From contig NZ_CP036525.1 of NCBI RefSeq assembly GCF_007741535.1, positions 2,170,001 through 2,234,000 on the forward strand: a stretch of DNA of 64,000 nucleotides, given 5' to 3'. Numbering within the stretch: position 1 is the stretch's first letter; each line of letters begins with the position of its first letter. Shown in pieces: positions 9,536 through 18,077 of this stretch. The stretch comes from Rubripirellula lacrimiformis (GTDB taxonomy: Bacteria > Planctomycetota > Planctomycetia > Pirellulales > Pirellulaceae). A program made the position numbers and the translations under genes. The notes beneath the pieces were generated by a model. The model was not told the origin of the DNA and made no database searches. It saw only the letters and a program-made list of their open reading frames with translations.

Positions 9536-10138
9536 ATGTCATTGGGATTACGATTTGCGACCGGGCTGGCTTGTTCGGCACTACTCTGGGTGACCGGTTG
9601 TGTTGGACCGATGGCATGTGGACCGGGCGGTGCTTGCGGACCGGTCGCGGTCAATGCATGCGGCGGCTGTGGCGATTGCGATGGCTGCGGCGAACTGTAC
9701 ATCGATCCCTGGATCAATGAACCGGCCGATTGCATGGATCCCTGTGACACATGCGGGAACCACACCGGCGGATCCTGTGGTAAATGCCGTTCGGTGTTTA
9801 CCGGTTTCGCCAGCATTTGGGGTTATCGCCGCGACGCAGGGTGCACTTCCTGCGGCAGCATGACCTGCGGTGGTGGTTGTTGTGCCTTCGGTGGCGGTGC
9901 GTTGGGCGGAGGCCCCAGCGACTGTGATTCAGGTAGCTGTGGCGGCGGCTGTGATTCCGGTTGCCAGTCTTGTGGTGGATCGGGCGGCGAAGCTGTCCAC
10001 ATCAGTACCGATTTGATGCCACCTTCGCAGTACGTCGAAAGCACACCGGCCCGCACTTATCAGCCCCGCCGGACTCGCCAGATCTTCCAACCGCGTGGCA
10101 ACGTGGCACACGGTGCCCGCGAAGGCGTCGAATACTAA
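9536..10138 (+). CDS. Cysteine-rich secreted lipoprotein, function unknown
   Basis: The 200-residue product has 23 cysteines, many as CGxC, CxxC or GGC clusters (CGGCGDCDGC, CDTCGNHTGGSCGKC, CTSCGSMTCGGGCC). A hydrophobic start (FATGLACSALLWVTGC) ends in a lipobox-like VTGC, so C22 would be lipid-modified after export. The middle is glycine- and cysteine-rich; the last 60 residues are basic and Pro/Arg-rich (YQPRRTRQIFQPRG). Such Cys/Gly-rich secreted proteins are common in planctomycetes; a structural, disulfide-linked envelope role is an inference, and metal binding is an alternative. It precedes the PSCyt gene by 125 bases on the same strand. Confidence 0.75.
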   Translation: MSLGLRFATGLACSALLWVTGCVGPMACGPGGACGPVAVNACGGCGDCDGCGELYIDPWINEPADCMDPCDTCGNHTGGSCGKCRSVFTGFASIWGYRRDAGCTSCGSMTCGGGCCAFGGGALGGGPSDCDSGSCGGGCDSGCQSCGGSGGEAVHISTDLMPPSQYVESTPARTYQPRRTRQIFQPRGNVAHGAREGVEY

Positions 10139-10263
10139 CCGGCTTTGCTACATGCGATTGCAGTCGAAATAGGCCGCAATGGCCGATCCGTTGTGCTATC
10201 GTGGGAAACCTTCCCCCCGGATCGCACCCATGGGCTGCCAGGCCCGCTTTGGACCGGATCGCC

Positions 10264-13188
10264 ATGTCGCTATTTATACGGTCGACCCGTTCGTGGTCCG
10301 CTGCATCACGGTTGCCGAATTCAAGCCAGCCGTTGTGGGTTGCACCGGCCGCCTGCCTCGGTTTGTTCTTGATCGTCGCCGGGGTCTTCTTGATAAGCCC
10401 GGAATCGGCACAGGCCAACGATCCGCCGGGATCCGTTGAATTCTTCGAAAACCGGATTCGGCCGGTCTTGGTCAACCACTGTTACGAATGCCATTCGGCC
10501 GAAGCCGACGAAATTGGCGGATCACTGCTGCTGGATTCATCCGACGCCATGATAATCGGTGGCGATAGCGGACCGGCGATCCAACCTGGTGACGCGGCGG
10601 CAAGCACTTTGGTGTCGGCGATTCGATACGAGTCGTCAGAGATGCCGCCCGCCGGCCGTTTGTCAGACGAAGTGATCGAAGACTTCGAGGCGTGGATCAA
10701 GGCAGGAGCCAAGGATCCGCGAAAAACCAAAGCAGCCCCCGTGACGATGCGGTCCACCATCGACCTCGATGAAGGCCGGCAATTTTGGGCATTCCGTCCT
10801 GTCCAATCTTCGTTGCCGCCTCCGCATCCTTTCGATGGTTCACGTGGCGCGATCGATCAATTTTTGTACCAGTCGCTGTCCGATGTTGATGTGGTGCCAA
10901 ATGGTTTCGCCGACGATGCTACCCGGCTGCGCCGGTTAGCGTTCGATTTGACGGGTTTGCCACCTTCGCTGGAATTGCAACGTCGATGGTTATCAAATCC
11001 ATCCTGGGCCAATTGGACTCGCATCGTGGATTCGATGTTGGCGTCGCCCGCATTCGCTCAGCATTGGGCACGTCACTGGATGGACGTTGCTCGGTACGCC
11101 GACAGCAACGGAAGCGATTTCAATGCGACATTTCATGAAGCATGGCGATATCGTGATTACCTAATCCGGTCCTTTGCCACCGATCGTCCGATCGACGAAA
11201 TGATTCGACAACAGGTCGCGGGGGACCTCTTGCCGGCAATGACGGATCAGCAACGTTACGACAATGTCGTGGCCAGTACTTTTCTGATGCTGGGCACCAA
11301 GATGCTTAGCGAACGCGACAAGCCCAAATTAGAACTGGACGTGGTCGATGACCAGATCGATACGGTCGGTCGCGCGTTCCTTGGCCTGACGTTGGGGTGT
11401 GCCCGCTGCCACGACCACAAGTTCGATCCCGTGCCGATGGACGACTATTACGCACTGGCCGGAATCTTCAAAAGCACGGTGACCTTGAAAGGCGAAAGCC
11501 AAGAATACGTCAGCACTTGGAATCGAGTGTCGCTGCCGACGTCGGCGGAACATCGTGACGCGATTCAAGAATTTCAATCGAGTCTGCAATCGATCGAAGC
11601 GAAAATCAAGTCGGCCGATGCCCAGTGGAAACAAGCACAGGATCGATTGTCAGGCAACCAAGCCGGTGTTGTGATCGATGATTCCCAGGCAACGAAGGTG
11701 GGGACCTGGAAAGCGTCACAGTACACGCAGCCGTTTGTCGGCGTGGGCTACGTTCACGATGACAATTCGATGAAAGGCACCGCCGAAATTCGGTTCGAAG
11801 CTCGTCTGCCTGATGATGGCGTCTACGAAGTTCGTGTGTCCTATACGCCAAGTTCTAGTCGCGCCGCCAAGATCCCGGTAACGATCGAAACCGCCCACGG
11901 ATCTCGCACGGTTCGATTGGACCAACGCAAAGTCACCATTGCACCGATGTGGTCTTCGTTGGGCGAATTCGAATTCAAATCTTCCTCGCCTGCCGTCGTG
12001 ACCATTTCGAACGAAGGCACCAGCGGCTATGTGATTGCCGACGCGGTTCAGTTTTTGGACGTTGATCATGCACCGAAAATCGATCCCAACGTGGTCGCTG
12101 CCGCCGAATCGGCAAAGGCACACCTCGATGGACTGCGTGCCGAAATGAAGGTTTTGCAGGCGAACCGGCCGTTGCCGATTCCCCAAGCGATGGCCCCGTC
12201 GGACCGTCCCACTGCCGAATTGACCGACAGCCCCGTTCACATTCGTGGGGAAGTGCGGAATTTGGGACCGGTCGTCCCACGCGGGTTCCTGCGGGTTTGC
12301 AGCAGCGGGGATGCTGCGATGGAAGAGCCACAGGGCAGCGGCCGGTTGGAACTGGCCGATTGGTTGACCGACCCCGATCATCCGCTGGTCGCGCGAGTCT
12401 TCGTGAATCGTGTTTGGATGCACCTGATGGGTCAGGGCATTGTCCGAACGGTCGACAACTTTGGCCAGCGGGGCGAGCGGCCGTCACACCCGGAACTGCT
12501 GGACGCCATGGCGGTCGATTTCATGCGTGATGGATGGCAGCTGAAGCCTTTGATTCGTGACATCGTTCATTCGGCCGCCTATCAACGGTCCAGTCAGTAT
12601 GATGCCGACGCCGTGCAGCGAGATCCCGAAAACCGTCTGTGGTGGCGGATGCACCGGCGGCGATTGCCAGCGGAAGCGATCCGCGATGCGATGGTGTCAG
12701 CCGCCGGACTGCTCAACCACACCCCAACGGTCAACTTGATGGCGGGGCACAAAGTGTTGGTTTCCAATAACAATTCCAACAGCACTGCTGGCAAGATCGA
12801 CGGTATTCAGGTGCCTCGCCGTTCGGTGTTTTTGCCGATCGTGCGTGGTTACCTTCCGCCCGAAATGACGGCGCTGGATATGGCGGATCCCGATTTGCTG
12901 GTCGGTCGGCGTCCCACCACAAACGTACCCGGGCAGGCGTTGGTGTTGATCAATAGCCCGACCGTGAATGAATGGGCCCGCACAGCCGCTGACAATGTGT
13001 GCCAGCAAGAGGCAAGCTTTGAAGACCGGTTGCACAGGGTTTACCAGTTGTGTCTGCAGCGGGAACCCAGCGCCGAAGACGAGCAGATGGCGAGGGATTT
13101 CTTTGCCGGGCATCCCGATTCGGCATCCCGTTGGCATGCCTACATCGCTGCGATTTTTGCGGCCACCGAATTCCGTTTCCTGGATTAA
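10264..13188 (+). CDS. PSCyt1/DUF1549/DUF1553 secreted cytochrome-like protein with embedded golvesin-like domain
   Basis: The 974-residue protein starts with a signal peptide or anchor (hydrophobic PAACLGLFLIVAGVFLI). A PSCyt1 domain carries the haem-c-type motif CYECH (C73, C76, H77). DUF1549/PSCyt2 follows (FAQHWARHWMDVARYADSNG), with a second CARCH motif (C379, C382, H383) in LGCARCHDHKFDPV. Residues about 470-610 look like a golvesin/Xly-type binding domain (VGTWKASQYTQPFVGVGY, DDGVYEVRVSYTPSSSRAAK), and DUF1553/PSD1 completes it (LADWLTDPDHPLVARVFVNRVWMHLMG). ATG 10264 fits the signal; the frame is open 300 bases further up. The next gene is DUF1501, the usual partner of this family. 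Their joint function is unknown; electron transfer coupled to polysaccharide breakdown has been suggested. Confidence 0.93.
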   Translation: MSLFIRSTRSWSAASRLPNSSQPLWVAPAACLGLFLIVAGVFLISPESAQANDPPGSVEFFENRIRPVLVNHCYECHSAEADEIGGSLLLDSSDAMIIGGDSGPAIQPGDAAASTLVSAIRYESSEMPPAGRLSDEVIEDFEAWIKAGAKDPRKTKAAPVTMRSTIDLDEGRQFWAFRPVQSSLPPPHPFDGSRGAIDQFLYQSLSDVDVVPNGFADDATRLRRLAFDLTGLPPSLELQRRWLSNPSWANWTRIVDSMLASPAFAQHWARHWMDVARYADSNGSDFNATFHEAWRYRDYLIRSFATDRPIDEMIRQQVAGDLLPAMTDQQRYDNVVASTFLMLGTKMLSERDKPKLELDVVDDQIDTVGRAFLGLTLGCARCHDHKFDPVPMDDYYALAGIFKSTVTLKGESQEYVSTWNRVSLPTSAEHRDAIQEFQSSLQSIEAKIKSADAQWKQAQDRLSGNQAGVVIDDSQATKVGTWKASQYTQPFVGVGYVHDDNSMKGTAEIRFEARLPDDGVYEVRVSYTPSSSRAAKIPVTIETAHGSRTVRLDQRKVTIAPMWSSLGEFEFKSSSPAVVTISNEGTSGYVIADAVQFLDVDHAPKIDPNVVAAAESAKAHLDGLRAEMKVLQANRPLPIPQAMAPSDRPTAELTDSPVHIRGEVRNLGPVVPRGFLRVCSSGDAAMEEPQGSGRLELADWLTDPDHPLVARVFVNRVWMHLMGQGIVRTVDNFGQRGERPSHPELLDAMAVDFMRDGWQLKPLIRDIVHSAAYQRSSQYDADAVQRDPENRLWWRMHRRRLPAEAIRDAMVSAAGLLNHTPTVNLMAGHKVLVSNNNSNSTAGKIDGIQVPRRSVFLPIVRGYLPPEMTALDMADPDLLVGRRPTTNVPGQALVLINSPTVNEWARTAADNVCQQEASFEDRLHRVYQLCLQREPSAEDEQMARDFFAGHPDSASRWHAYIAAIFAATEFRFLD

Positions 13189-13194
13189 AACGAA

Positions 13195-14607
13195 ATGAAG
13201 TTCCCATCCATGAAAACTTATCTGACCCGTCGTCAGTTCGGCGTGACAGGCACGCTTACGACCAGTGGATTGGCCGTCTCTGGATTTACGCCATGGACCA
13301 CTGCCGGCGCAGCCCAGCGGTCATCCGACTTGGCCGGTGTCGTCGACGCCTATCATGTTCGTCCTCGCGCCAAACGTGTGATCTTTCTGTTCATGCATGG
13401 TGGGCCTAGCCACGTCGACACGTTCGACTACAAGCCTCTATTGGCGCGTGACGATGGCAAGCCCTTGCCGTTCGAATTGCCGCCGAACCTGAACGCGATC
13501 CCCAAACTGCTAAACGGTCCCTGGAAATTTTCCCAGCGTGGTCAATCCGGACTGTGGGTCAGTGATTTGCTGCCCCACATGGCAAAGCAGGCCGATTCGT
13601 TGTGTGTGATCAAAAGCATGCACACCCGCGGCCAATCGCATGGTCAGGCTGTTGGTATGGTCAACACGGGCAGCGATAACTTGGTCCGCCCCAGCATCGG
13701 GGCCTGGGTCAGCTACGCGCTGGGAAGTCAGCATCCCGATTTGCCCGCCCACATGGCGATTGGACCGGCGACTGCCCATGGTGGTCCCCGCAATTACGGT
13801 GCTGCGTTCTTGCCTGCCATGCATCAGGCAACCGCGATTGGCAGCAACGGGAACTTTGGCAGTGGGAAGATTCCGTTTCTGGACGGTCCCGAGGGATCCG
13901 TCGATGTTTCCAAGCAGTTCGATCTGGTGCGCCGAATGAACCAACGTCACCTGCGGCAAAGTGGGCCAGATCGCGAAATCGAAGGGGCTATCCAGGCGGT
14001 GAATCTGGCGTCGCGGATGCGCACCGCTGCACCGGAGGTGTTTGCGATGGATCAGGAAACCGATGCGACACGACGCGCCTACGGAATCGATCAAAAAGCC
14101 ACCGCTGGGTTTGGGAAGAGTTGTCTGTTGGCACGTCGCTTGGCCGAGGCTGGTGTGCGTTTTATCACCGTCAGCAGTGGCCAGGTTTGGGACCAGCACA
14201 GCAATTTGGTGGATGGTCACAATCGCAATGCGATGGCGACCGATCAGCCGATTGCCGCGTTGATGGACGACTTGAAGAAACGCGGGCTATGGGACGATAC
14301 GCTGATCGTTTGGGGCGGCGAGTTTGGTCGGACTCCCGTCGTGCAGGGCAAAAATGGACGCGATCACAATCCGCAGGGGTTCACCGTCGTCTTGGCCGGT
14401 GGCGCCGTGAAGCCCGGTTTCGAGTACGGGCAAACCGATGACTACGGATATTACTCGTTGCATGACCGCGTCCATATGCACGACCTGCATGCAACGATCC
14501 TGCATGCGTTGGGCATCGACCACCAGCGATTGACCTACCGATACGCCGGTCGCGATTTTCGTTTGACCGACGTTCACGGACGTGTCGTGAACGAGGTTCT
14601 GTCCTGA
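13195..14607 (+). CDS. Tat-exported DUF1501 protein (sulfatase-like fold)
   Basis: The 470-residue protein begins with a twin-arginine signal (TRRQFGVTG followed by a hydrophobic stretch), so it is exported folded. The body has the DUF1501 signatures [51 protein letters not shown] and [10 protein letters not shown], ending with [18 protein letters not shown]1501 belongs to the alkaline-phosphatase/sulfatase superfamily and may bind metal, but no reaction is established. It starts 6 bases after the PSCyt gene and is surely co-transcribed with it. A second in-frame ATG at 13210 gives an equally good Tat signal. Confidence 0.93.
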   Translation: MKFPSMKTYLTRRQFGVTGTLTTSGLAVSGFTPWTTAGAAQRSSDLAGVVDAYHVRPRAKRVIFLFMHGGPSHVDTFDYKPLLARDDGKPLPFELPPNLNAIPKLLNGPWKFSQRGQSGLWVSDLLPHMAKQADSLCVIKSMHTRGQSHGQAVGMVNTGSDNLVRPSIGAWVSYALGSQHPDLPAHMAIGPATAHGGPRNYGAAFLPAMHQATAIGSNGNFGSGKIPFLDGPEGSVDVSKQFDLVRRMNQRHLRQSGPDREIEGAIQAVNLASRMRTAAPEVFAMDQETDATRRAYGIDQKATAGFGKSCLLARRLAEAGVRFITVSSGQVWDQHSNLVDGHNRNAMATDQPIAALMDDLKKRGLWDDTLIVWGGEFGRTPVVQGKNGRDHNPQGFTVVLAGGAVKPGFEYGQTDDYGYYSLHDRVHMHDLHATILHALGIDHQRLTYRYAGRDFRLTDVHGRVVNEVLS

Positions 14608-14660
14608 TTGCGTTCTGTGCTTCGGATCTGGATTCCAGTGTCTCCGAGGTCACGCATCGG

Positions 14661-15116
14661 CTACCACCATGTCCGTTCGATGATCGCGATGTGCTTCGTC
14701 GAATCTACCCACAGGTTCGCAACGTATTCACGGTCACCGCCTGGGTACGCGCTTGATCCACCAAAGACATAGGTGGCGGTCACATGATCCAGCGGGAACC
14801 AATCGATCGGGTCGGGCATGGTGTCGGTAAAGGTCGCCACATCCGTTTCGTCAGGAAGTGGCTCCAGAGTAAACGTATCGACCACTCGCTGGAGTGCCGC
14901 ATCGTTCTCGTATTGGAAACAGGCGAGGTACAGCGGATCGATTCCCGGGTCATGTGTGTATTGATGGATCCATGCAATCCCGTTGCCGTCGGGCAACTTA
15001 TCCCAGGGGGCCATCCCTTCGCGGTTCGGCGACAGCAGCGGAATCCCGCTACACGCGATCAAGACTGCTAGTGAAGCAGCGAACGTAATCGCGGTGAAGG
15101 TGCGGCGCAGGAGCAT
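14661..15116 (-). CDS. Small predicted lipoprotein, unknown function
   Basis: The 151-residue product starts MLLRRTFTAITFAASLAVLIAC, a signal peptide ending in a lipobox-like LIAC, so the Cys would be lipidated. The rest is acidic and aromatic (LPDGNGIAWIHQYTHDPGID, VTATYVFGGSSAYPGGDREYV, ending IAIIERTWW). I recognise no family. The start at 15116 is chosen because it opens the signal peptide; the frame is open to 15275. It is convergent with the DUF1501 gene and lies 60 bases below another small minus-strand membrane gene. Confidence 0.65.
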   Translation of the reverse strand: MLLRRTFTAITFAASLAVLIACSGIPLLSPNREGMAPWDKLPDGNGIAWIHQYTHDPGIDPLYLACFQYENDAALQRVVDTFTLEPLPDETDVATFTDTMPDPIDWFPLDHVTATYVFGGSSAYPGGDREYVANLWVDSTKHIAIIERTWW

Positions 15117-15175
15117 GATTTCAGTCGAGTGAGAGCACGGTTTGAGTGGTGCGGTTCTATCAGTTCGACGATGAA

Positions 15176-15400
15176 TCAAGTTAGCCGGAACCAACCCGCA
15201 CCGAAAGATTCCGTCATTGCGAATGGCGATTGCACGGGACTTTGCTTGACCAATCGTTGGATGTCGACGGCGCAAATGCAGGCCGGTACGGCAAGTATGG
15301 CCAGATGGCGGTATTCGGTCGTCCCAAGAAAACCGAGGAACGCGGTGAAGAATAGCGATCCCAGAAATGCGAAATAGCGGCGGTCATAGGCTTTTGTCAT
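15176..15400 (-). CDS. Small membrane protein, unknown function
   Basis: This 74-residue candidate starts MTKAYDRRYFAFLGSLFFTA and has two adjacent hydrophobic segments (about residues 9-24 and 29-44), then a polar tail. It fits a two-helix membrane protein with a positively charged N-terminus. It lies between the WD40 gene and the small lipoprotein gene on the same strand, consistent with a three-gene transcript. No family is recognised, and a chance frame is possible. Confidence 0.45.
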   Translation of the reverse strand: MTKAYDRRYFAFLGSLFFTAFLGFLGTTEYRHLAILAVPACICAVDIQRLVKQSPVQSPFAMTESFGAGWFRLT

Positions 15401-15514
15401 GGCATTCACAATGTGTTTGTGTGAAGGAATTGAAACGAGCGGCCGATGCGACCGAGCACACGCCAAAGAAGACACCCTCCGTCGCATCACGCCCGCGTCT
15501 TCCCGTCCGTGTCA

Positions 15515-17344
15515 TCATTCGCTGTGGATGATCTTCCATACTCGAAGGTCGTAGTCACCCGTGGGCTGGGGTTGCGTGGATGCCACGTTTTGCCCGTTGC
15601 CGTATGCAACCAGTTCTCCACCGGGCGAGATTGCAATGTTCCCAACTTGCCCCGGTCGGTCCCGCAGAACCGCCACTGGCTGGCCCGATGTTAGGTCCCA
15701 AACGCTGACCAGTTCATCGGGTTGCATCTCGTGGATTGTATTGACGATCTTGTCCGCTGTCACAAGCATTTTTGATGGATCGAATGTCTGCGCCGAAACT
15801 GCCCGAACGCCTTGTCTTTGCGTGAACGAGTGGACGACTTCAAGTGTTTCGGCATCGAGGATTTCTCCGGCGACAACCACCAACGGACGATTGCCCGATC
15901 GAATCAGCAACTTTCCCGACCTAAAGTCACGGGATTGGAGGCCCTTGCTTGGGGGCCACCAGTGCAGCGATCTTGTTCCCGTGCACAGCAATAAACGCCC
16001 ACCCGTAGCCGACCATGCAAGTGACGTGACAGGTCCCAGGATCAGGGACGATTGACACCTTTCGTCGGGCGTAAGCAGGTTCCAAATCCGCGTGTGTTGC
16101 TGGTCGTTGCCGCCCGCAGCGACTCTTGTGTCATCTGGCGAGAAGGCGATCGAAAGAACGTCACCACGGGAGTCGCGTGCCAGAATACGTTCATCGCGAT
16201 GGGCCATCGATGGATCCTGGTCCAGTTTCCAGATTTTGACCACCGCGTCGGCCATGCCACAGGCCAGGGATTCGCCATCGCTAGAAATTGCAAGCGACAG
16301 GGCTGGTCGATGCGTTTGGATCACATCGACCTGTTTGCCGTTTTTGACGTTCCAGAATCGAATCGTTCCATCCTCACTGGCGCTGATGATGTGTCTTCCA
16401 TCTGGGGTGAACACAACGGCGCGGATCACATCGGTGTGCCCCTTGAAGCGACGAACCGATAGGGAGTTCAAGGTGGCTGGAATCACCGGGACCGCGGGTG
16501 GCAGCGGAGGCTTGGCGTTTTTGACGTCGTCGGTGGTCTTGCTGAAGAAGTGCGGCGACGCAAACAGTTCGTAAACAGTTGTGCGTACGCGTTTCGGGTC
16601 AGCGCCGGCATCGACAAAGTGCTGACCTGCGGCGAGTGTAATCCACGGTTCGTTGCCTTCCACGCGAGCGACTTTGAATACGGATGGCCAATCGTTGCCG
16701 CCGGAGAGTTTCAAGACGCCTTGCGGTGAATCCCGCAGACTGGATGTGTGGGTCACGAATCGACCATCGCTGGACTGAATGAACGCTTCGCTGCGATCGG
16801 GCCGAAGCCAGTGGATGGTGTACGGTTCGGCGCTGGCAAGTTTGGCGCTGGCAGGTTTGGCGCTGGCAGCTTGATCCAGAGCTCGCAGAGCGATTTCACC
16901 GCTGTCGGCAGTATGCCAGCTGTTTCCTGATGCGGTTTGAATCGAGCAAACTTCCGGCTCTGGTCGTGGAACCACATCAATCAATTGCAAATTGAACTCA
17001 ACCTGTAACTGGTCGTCACGCAGGGAGTATCGGATCTGGTTCCTCGCTGCTTCGTCGCCGCGTTTCACATTGACCGTTGTTTCGACCCGGAAATCTCGCC
17101 ATGTTGCATGAAGTTGATGGGGGCCGGCACGCAGATGCACCGGCGCTTGCCAGTTCGACAAAGGTGTCCCATCGATGGCTAAAGTAATCAGCGGGTCTGT
17201 CCGCTGAACCGACCAGTCACCAACGTTCGTCGTCCAGTATCGCCGGTAGCGTTCGGCTGCAACTCCAAGCCCGAATACGGCCAAGAGGCAAGCGAATGCA
17301 GCAGGTTTACGAATGGTAAGAATGGAATGCATCATCATGAGCAT
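15515..17344 (-). CDS. Membrane-anchored WD40-repeat protein
   Basis: The 609 residues open with a short basic N-terminus and one hydrophobic segment (AAFACLLAVFGLGVAA), so the rest is exported or periplasmic. Residues about 40-120 look like a PEGA-type carbohydrate- or peptide-binding strand region (TPLSNWQAPVHLRAGPHQLHA). A linker contains a short Ala/Lys/Pro/Ser repeat (AKPASAKLASAEP). From about residue 290 WD40 blades follow (VRRFKGHTDVIRAVVF, DGTIRFWNVKNGKQ, GMADAVVKIWKLDQ, VSVWDLTSGQPVAVL). Several Met codons at 17344-17332 could be the start. WD40 proteins usually act as scaffolds; the partner is unknown. Confidence 0.8.
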   Translation of the reverse strand: MLMMMHSILTIRKPAAFACLLAVFGLGVAAERYRRYWTTNVGDWSVQRTDPLITLAIDGTPLSNWQAPVHLRAGPHQLHATWRDFRVETTVNVKRGDEAARNQIRYSLRDDQLQVEFNLQLIDVVPRPEPEVCSIQTASGNSWHTADSGEIALRALDQAASAKPASAKLASAEPYTIHWLRPDRSEAFIQSSDGRFVTHTSSLRDSPQGVLKLSGGNDWPSVFKVARVEGNEPWITLAAGQHFVDAGADPKRVRTTVYELFASPHFFSKTTDDVKNAKPPLPPAVPVIPATLNSLSVRRFKGHTDVIRAVVFTPDGRHIISASEDGTIRFWNVKNGKQVDVIQTHRPALSLAISSDGESLACGMADAVVKIWKLDQDPSMAHRDERILARDSRGDVLSIAFSPDDTRVAAGGNDQQHTRIWNLLTPDERCQSSLILGPVTSLAWSATGGRLLLCTGTRSLHWWPPSKGLQSRDFRSGKLLIRSGNRPLVVVAGEILDAETLEVVHSFTQRQGVRAVSAQTFDPSKMLVTADKIVNTIHEMQPDELVSVWDLTSGQPVAVLRDRPGQVGNIAISPGGELVAYGNGQNVASTQPQPTGDYDLRVWKIIHSE

Positions 17345-17494
17345 TCTACCAAATAAATCCCGCGCAAAAAATCAAAAACCGGCAGCATCCAACCTAGAGC
17401 GATCGAAGCAAGTACCGCCCGCGTGTTCCGCCTCAACCCCCGGTCCCTCGCCCCAACAAGCTCAACTTGAACTCGAACTCCCCCCTCACCCCCG

Positions 17495-17552
17495 CCCCTC
17501 TCCCCCACGTTGGCCCCCGAGTAGAACTCGCGTCCAACGCGGGGGAGAGGGG
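17495..17552. repeat. Near-perfect inverted repeat
   Basis: CCCCTCTCCCCCACGTTGG (17495-17513) pairs with CCAACGCGGGGGAGAGGGG (17534-17552) with one mismatch around a 20-base loop. It lies between the divergent side of the WD40 gene and the hexanucleotide array and resembles a dispersed extragenic palindrome. No coding role. Confidence 0.75.
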
Positions 17553-17571
17553 AGCCAGTGTTGTGTCAGCC

Positions 17572-17932
17572 CTCGAACTCGAACTCGAACTCGAACTTGA
17601 ACTCGAACTTGAACTCGAACTTGAACTCGAACTTGAACTTGAATTCGAACTTGAATTCGAACTTGAATTCGAACTCGAACTTGAATTCGAACTCGAACTT
17701 GAATTCGAACTCGAACTCGAACTCGAACTTGAACTTGAACTTGAACTTGAACTTGAACTTGAACTTGAACTCGAACTTGAACTCGAACTCGAACTCGAAC
17801 TCGAACTCGAACTCGAACTCGAACTCGAACTCGAACTCGAACTCGAACTTGAACTTGAACTTGAACTCGAACTCGAACTCGAACTCGAACTCGAACTCGT
17901 TTCCGAACTCGTTTCCGAACTCGTTTCCGAAC
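17572..17932. repeat. GAACTY hexanucleotide array
   Basis: About 60 consecutive hexamers, CTCGAA or CTTGAA with a few TTCGAA variants, extend to about 17899 and are followed by three 12-base GTTTCCGAACTC units. The array has no stop in any of several frames (Leu-Glu, Ser-Asn or, reversed, Glu-Phe repeats), which creates long meaningless open frames. The same unit recurs inverted at 54097-54229. Confidence 0.93.
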
Positions 17933-18077
17933 CCCGCGTATCGATATCTCAATCAGCTACCAGCTACGCGCACTCCAACGAGCCAACCATCCTGATCGGG
18001 GCTGCGATGGCCGAGCCCGCAGCGAATCGCCAGACACCCTCGTTGTCGAGCGTCTGTCGAATGAACCACCGGCTGGC

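Noticed and set aside
9961-10263. 100-codon extension of the PSCyt protein
   Set aside because: It overlaps the Cys-rich lipoprotein gene, is Arg/Pro-rich and lacks similarity, whereas ATG 10264 opens a proper signal peptide.
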